The translations under genes were made by a program, and so were the position numbers. The notes beneath the pieces were generated by a model that did not search any database, had not been told where the DNA came from, and saw nothing but the letters and a program-made list of their open reading frames with translations. DNA of 45,390 nucleotides from the NCBI GenBank assembly GCA_017624735.1, contig JAGAMK010000035.1:1-45390 (forward strand). Direction: 5' to 3'. Positions 41,908 through 45,390 of the stretch are shown piece by piece; within the stretch, counting starts at the first letter, position 1, and each line of letters begins with the position of its first letter. The stretch comes from Clostridia bacterium (GTDB taxonomy: Bacteria > Bacillota > Clostridia > Oscillospirales > Acutalibacteraceae).

Positions 41908-43188
41908 TTATTTATCAATCATAACAGTGACAACAAATATTTTTGATTCATTATCATAATCAAACGAAATATCGCCGTTATATTTTTTGAGGGTGTTTCT
42001 GACACTTTTTAACCCGAAGCCGTGAAGCTGTTTGTTGGCTTTGGTAGTTGAAGGTAAAGCTTTACCGTTCAGTATAGGGTTTGTATCGCAGGAGTTGGAA
42101 ACGATTATTATAGAAAAATCATTTCTGTAATCAGTTTCAAATGTAACTGTCTTTTGTGTGGAATTTTTTGCTGCTTCAAGAGCATTATCCAACAGATTTC
42201 CAAGGATTGTTACCATATCATAAGGCTCCATCATCGACAGATTATTGTTTTTAATATCAAACTCAAAATTCAACCCGTTGATATTACACTCCGTTACATA
42301 TTTATCCACAACTACATCAAGCGTATGGTTTCCGCTGTGGCAGACCTTGCTGTATTGGGCAAGACTTTCACTCATTTGGGAAATATGCATTTCTATTTCG
42401 GGATTGGTGTTGAGATTTTTTATTGCTGACAGATGATTTTTTGTATCATGGGCATAGGCTCGCAAGTTGCTGTTCTGTTGTTCAAGAATATTGTAATATG
42501 CAAGGTCGGTGTTGATTTTTTCTGCTTCTGTCTGAGCCTTATATAGTTCTTCGAGCTTCTTTTCAGTCTTACTGTAAAAAATATAAGTAAAAATTATTGA
42601 AGTGATTACACTCACACTTGCAATAGTAATTAACAGACTGTCCTGCTTTGATATATTAAATTTAGATGAAACAGACCATATCGAATAAAGCGTTATCATT
42701 GAGGCAATAGGAAACAGAATTAAAAATGCCGGAGTTTTTTCAGTTGTTTTTTTAGGTAATATCTTTCCCACAAGTAAAACAATAATTAAATACAGCATTC
42801 TGCTGATTAATGCCATCAGCAAAAAAGAATATGAAGAGGATCTATATTCATTAATTCCGCCATCTGCACCGATTGATACAGTAGCCATAACTATAAATTC
42901 AGAGGCAGACAACGCAGCAGCCAAAAACAAAGAACTAAATATAGCATCTCTGATTTTGCATTTGTAAAAGATAAATCCAAACACAAAATTAAAAGCAAGT
43001 TCTGCCACAATATTTGCTATCGAAGAATCAAATAACATATACACCGCAAATACAGCAAAATACATTATAAGTCCAAGACCGCCTATAGCGAAATGTTTTT
43101 TCTTTGGCTGAAAGACTGTGTTAAAAAATAAAAAGCAAATAAAATATTCGCACCAGTGAGCTATTGCAACAGGTAAAATCAAAATCAT
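41908..43188 (-). CDS. AgrC-type sensor histidine kinase (GHKL)
   Basis: This is a 426-residue membrane sensor. Six to seven hydrophobic helices (about 2-205) form a peptide-sensor-like domain, then a coiled coil, the phosphoacceptor segment RAYAHDTKNHLSAI (His247), and a GHKL ATP-binding domain with NLLDNALEAA (N box) and GFGLKSVRNTLKKYNG (G box). It resembles AgrC/ComD/VirS kinases that sense secreted peptides. Its ATG overlaps the response regulator stop in ATGA, and TAAGGAGG lies just before. No AgrB or AgrD-like gene is in the window, so the signal is unknown. Confidence 0.88.
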   Translation of the reverse strand: MILILPVAIAHWCEYFICFLFFNTVFQPKKKHFAIGGLGLIMYFAVFAVYMLFDSSIANIVAELAFNFVFGFIFYKCKIRDAIFSSLFLAAALSASEFIVMATVSIGADGGINEYRSSSYSFLLMALISRMLYLIIVLLVGKILPKKTTEKTPAFLILFPIASMITLYSIWSVSSKFNISKQDSLLITIASVSVITSIIFTYIFYSKTEKKLEELYKAQTEAEKINTDLAYYNILEQQNSNLRAYAHDTKNHLSAIKNLNTNPEIEMHISQMSESLAQYSKVCHSGNHTLDVVVDKYVTECNINGLNFEFDIKNNNLSMMEPYDMVTILGNLLDNALEAAKNSTQKTVTFETDYRNDFSIIIVSNSCDTNPILNGKALPSTTKANKQLHGFGLKSVRNTLKKYNGDISFDYDNESKIFVVTVMIDK

Positions 43189-43883
43189 CTCCTCCTTAGA
43201 TACGCAAACCAAAATTTATGAAAATCCGTCTGCCGTCGCGAAGCTATGGGTATTCTCACATTGTTCTGAACAAAAAGTTCGGAATATTTATAACCTGTTA
43301 CATAATGCAGATTTACAATAAATGATTTGTGAACCCTATAGAAGAACGAATTTTGTAAAATCGCACACCATTCGTCAAAGGTTTCTCTTGTGGTGAAATT
43401 CCCTTGTGTGGTAACAAGTGTTACTTGACGGTTACCCCGTTCAACATAAATCACATCATCAACTAATATTTGCTTGTGCTCATTATCAGTCCATACATAA
43501 AAATCAACATAGCTTTCATCAATATATTCCATTGCTTTTTCAAGTCCGGAATATAGCCTGTCAGCATTGAAAGGCTTTTCAAAAAATCTGAATGCCCTCA
43601 AATCCATTGCCTCGTCCTGATAATCGTTATATGACGTAACGAAAAATATAACAATCTTATTGTTTCGTTCTTTCAGATTTTTCGCAAGAGATATACCGTT
43701 CAATTCATTCATTTGTATATCAAGAAAAGCAAGCTGATATATTTCATTGCTGTCAGCAACAGCTTGCGGATTATTAGCTGTATCTATTGTGAAATCCGCA
43801 ACTCTGCTTTGCATAAAATTTTCAATATGTATTTTTAGTTCGTCCACATATTGCTGTTCATCATCGCAAATAAGAATTTTCAT
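43185..43883 (-). CDS. AgrA-type LytTR response regulator
   Basis: This is a 232-residue regulator. The receiver domain (ILICDDEQ, phosphoacceptor Asp55 in LAFLDIQM, Thr83, Lys103 in FFEKPF) is followed by a LytTR DNA-binding domain (about 130-232; FYRVHKSFIVNLHYVTGYK and NNVRIPIASRR are typical). LytTR proteins bind paired CAGTT-like sites. The gene precedes the kinase with a four-base overlap and is divergent from the secreted protein gene at 44041, a plausible target. Confidence 0.9.
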   Translation of the reverse strand: MKILICDDEQQYVDELKIHIENFMQSRVADFTIDTANNPQAVADSNEIYQLAFLDIQMNELNGISLAKNLKERNNKIVIFFVTSYNDYQDEAMDLRAFRFFEKPFNADRLYSGLEKAMEYIDESYVDFYVWTDNEHKQILVDDVIYVERGNRQVTLVTTQGNFTTRETFDEWCAILQNSFFYRVHKSFIVNLHYVTGYKYSELFVQNNVRIPIASRRQTDFHKFWFAYLRRR

Positions 43884-43900
43884 TAAAAATCACCATTATC

Positions 43901-43929
43901 AGTATAGCATAATTCATTTAATATAACAA
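43901..43929 (-). promoter_or_regulatory. Promoter of the two-component operon, with a LytTR-like CAGTTG
   Basis: On the minus strand TTGTTA (43929-43924), 17 bp, TATACT (43906-43901). CAGTTG overlaps the -35 and another CAGTT lies on the plus strand near 43964; both fit the core of LytTR sites but are short. Confidence 0.55.
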
Positions 43930-44040
43930 CTGAATGAGTCTGCGTTTCGACAAGAAAAATCCGCAGTTCGTAAAACGCTATTGCTTGAGCAAGAAATGTT
44001 TTTTATCCTTTATCTAAGAAAAAATGAAAGGTGTGTTTTT

Positions 44041-45297
44041 ATGAAAAACAAATTCAAAAACTTTATATCGGTATTGTTGGTCTGTGTTTTGCTTGTGATG
44101 TCGATGCCCATGCAATCGTTTGCCGCTTTTGAAAATTTAAAAGTGCCTGTGATACAGGAAATAAAACTTAACGAATCTTCGCAAGCGGTTTCTCTCAAGG
44201 AGGTTGATGACCATTTTACAAGTGTTCTTGAGACACTTGAAGAAAATGATGTTGAACTAAAAAATATAAGCGATGAACAACTTTCGTTTTATCTTAGTCT
44301 TTTGAATTATAATTTGTATCTTTCTGCTTTTGAGTTTGAACTTGATGTTACTCTTTCCACTGGTAAGACGTATTCTGTTTCTGTTGATGAAGGAGAAATA
44401 GAAATAAACAGAATTTACAACATAGTAACAGAATGTTACATAAACTACAGTACATATCTTGAAGCTAAAGAAAATGGGGCAGATAAAATCGAAATCAACC
44501 TTTGTGCCACCCCTTATAATAAACTTACCAACAACTACTGTTATGATACGGAATACATAACAACAGATGAATTTCCACTTGTGGATATGTATATCAAAAG
44601 CTTAACTCCTCTGTCGGGTATTTCTGAAAAGGCTTATGCAGATGCTGATTATTGCGAAATAGATGGTGCTGAGTTTCTAATTGAATATGCAGATGGCACA
44701 ACCGATACCGCTAAAGTTTTTCGTGATACGCCAGCTTATACCAACCCTTATGACTCAATGGAAAATTATACACTTAAAGGAATACCTCTCTACGCTTGCT
44801 ATTTTATAAATTATGATGATGAGACGGAAGAAACGACTGCCGAATACATGGTTGCATATCTCGATGCTGTTTATACACAGTCCGTAGAAGTTAATGAAGA
44901 GTCTCTAATTGGAAATGTTAAAATTACAAACTACGTTATTGACAGCAAAACAACTTGCCTAAACTCTATAGAATATGAAATAACCTATATAGATGGTAAT
45001 GTTAAGTCTTTTACTAAAAAGTTTAATCAAGAAGAAAATGAGATGCTTCATTACGGTCTCAACATAAATGCTTTTGACGGGTATATTGTTTGTGTTGATA
45101 TTTCTATGGATGATGGCGATATGGAAACTATGAAAAATGATAACATCTATATTACTGTGAGTGTTGGAGAACATTACGATAGTTTTATAATAGAAAACCC
45201 AAACAAGGATATAACAAACATTGCTTTGAATATAATTGTTTTCATTCAGAATCTAATTGCTAATATCAAGGATTTTCTATTCAATTTATTTTATTGA
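44041..45297 (+). CDS. Secreted protein of unknown function
   Basis: This is a 418-residue protein with a clear signal peptide (about 1-28, ending MQSFA). The mature part is acidic, beta-rich in appearance, and has repeated patterns of the type ...EYADGTTDTAKVF... and ...EYEITYIDGNVKSFTKKF..., which may be related modules. The last 25 residues (NIIVFIQNLIANIKDFLFNLFY) are an amphipathic or hydrophobic tail, a common ending of secreted proteins in Ruminococcus-like genomes. AAAGGTG precedes the ATG at 44041; the 20-residue extension upstream lacks a ribosome site. Divergent from the AgrA-like gene. No domain recognised. Confidence 0.75.
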   Translation: MKNKFKNFISVLLVCVLLVMSMPMQSFAAFENLKVPVIQEIKLNESSQAVSLKEVDDHFTSVLETLEENDVELKNISDEQLSFYLSLLNYNLYLSAFEFELDVTLSTGKTYSVSVDEGEIEINRIYNIVTECYINYSTYLEAKENGADKIEINLCATPYNKLTNNYCYDTEYITTDEFPLVDMYIKSLTPLSGISEKAYADADYCEIDGAEFLIEYADGTTDTAKVFRDTPAYTNPYDSMENYTLKGIPLYACYFINYDDETEETTAEYMVAYLDAVYTQSVEVNEESLIGNVKITNYVIDSKTTCLNSIEYEITYIDGNVKSFTKKFNQEENEMLHYGLNINAFDGYIVCVDISMDDGDMETMKNDNIYITVSVGEHYDSFIIENPNKDITNIALNIIVFIQNLIANIKDFLFNLFY

Positions 45298-45344
45298 TAA
45301 GATTTTTGCCGTTGTGTAAAACAATAAAAGGATGGATAATAATT

Positions 45345-45390
45345 ATGAATTTTGATATATCAAAAGAAACAATTCAAAACGGAATGAAAA
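45345..45390 (+). CDS. Start of a gene truncated by the window end
   Basis: The frame opens MNFDISKETIQNGMK with AAAAGGATGG about nine to ten bases upstream and continues past the end. It follows the secreted protein gene by 47 bp on the same strand without a visible terminator between. Too short to identify. Confidence 0.5.
   Translation, partial: MNFDISKETIQNGMK

Overview
The window looks like chromosomal DNA of a low-GC, anaerobic, gut- or rumen-type Clostridia, most likely an Oscillospiraceae/Ruminococcaceae-like lineage. This rests on the AT-rich sequence, near-consensus sigma-A promoters with 17-bp spacers, AGGAGG-type ribosome sites, a dockerin protein, a GH51 arabinofuranosidase, GPH-family sugar transporters, and the DUF6809/TnpV gene pair. 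No phage, integrase, plasmid origin or CRISPR array is present. All assignments come from reading the sequence; no database search was run.

Layout. 1-330: tRNA-Phe (5' truncated by the window edge), tRNA-Gly and tRNA-Cys. 330-6050: an SF0329-type protein, a secreted membrane-anchored SGNH hydrolase, a radical SAM/SPASM protein (minus), a small conserved protein followed by a lipoprotein nuclease, and a secreted alpha/beta hydrolase co-transcribed with a GPH transporter (minus). 7600-11690: divergent promoters, then a CoA-transferase, a lone E2-type acyltransferase and a PutP-type Na+ symporter. 11740-16270: glycyl-tRNA synthetase, a diacylglycerol-kinase-like lipid kinase, a second GPH transporter and a membrane protein with an HEYGH motif. 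16360-17910: a secreted dockerin/DUF4474 protein, then a mosaic of small hairpins.

17911-26275 is all minus strand and largely concerns the cell envelope. It holds a LytR-CpsA-Psr ligase, GH51 arabinofuranosidase, zinc-ribbon membrane protein and polysaccharide deacetylase in one probable operon; then a UbiA-family DPPR-synthase-like prenyltransferase and a large GT-C-like membrane protein; then an OPRT-like phosphoribosyltransferase. Between the deacetylase and the UbiA gene lies a strikingly structured, gene-free stretch ending in a strong minus-strand terminator. This is the best candidate in the window for an undescribed RNA. The deacetylase ribosome site is buried inside an intrinsic terminator whose T-run touches the start codon.

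26486-33958: a pyrophosphatase-like/Nudix fusion with a small membrane exporter, alanine racemase, and two complete potassium uptake systems (KtrB-KtrA and TrkA-TrkH) facing each other across one terminator. 34119-37186: two copies of a MITE-like inverted repeat bracket a secreted EEP-family phosphohydrolase, a GtrA-like protein and an unknown membrane protein. 37302-45390: a FemAB-type aminoacyltransferase, an ECF sigma/anti-sigma pair with a likely autoregulated promoter, DUF6809 and TnpV genes, a DMP19/DUF4375 protein, an AgrC/AgrA-type two-component system (no AgrB/AgrD in view), a divergent secreted protein of unknown function, and the start of one more gene cut by the window end.

Several open reading frames extend upstream of their real starts. 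Where a promoter or ribosome site lies inside the extension, I give the shorter start and say why.
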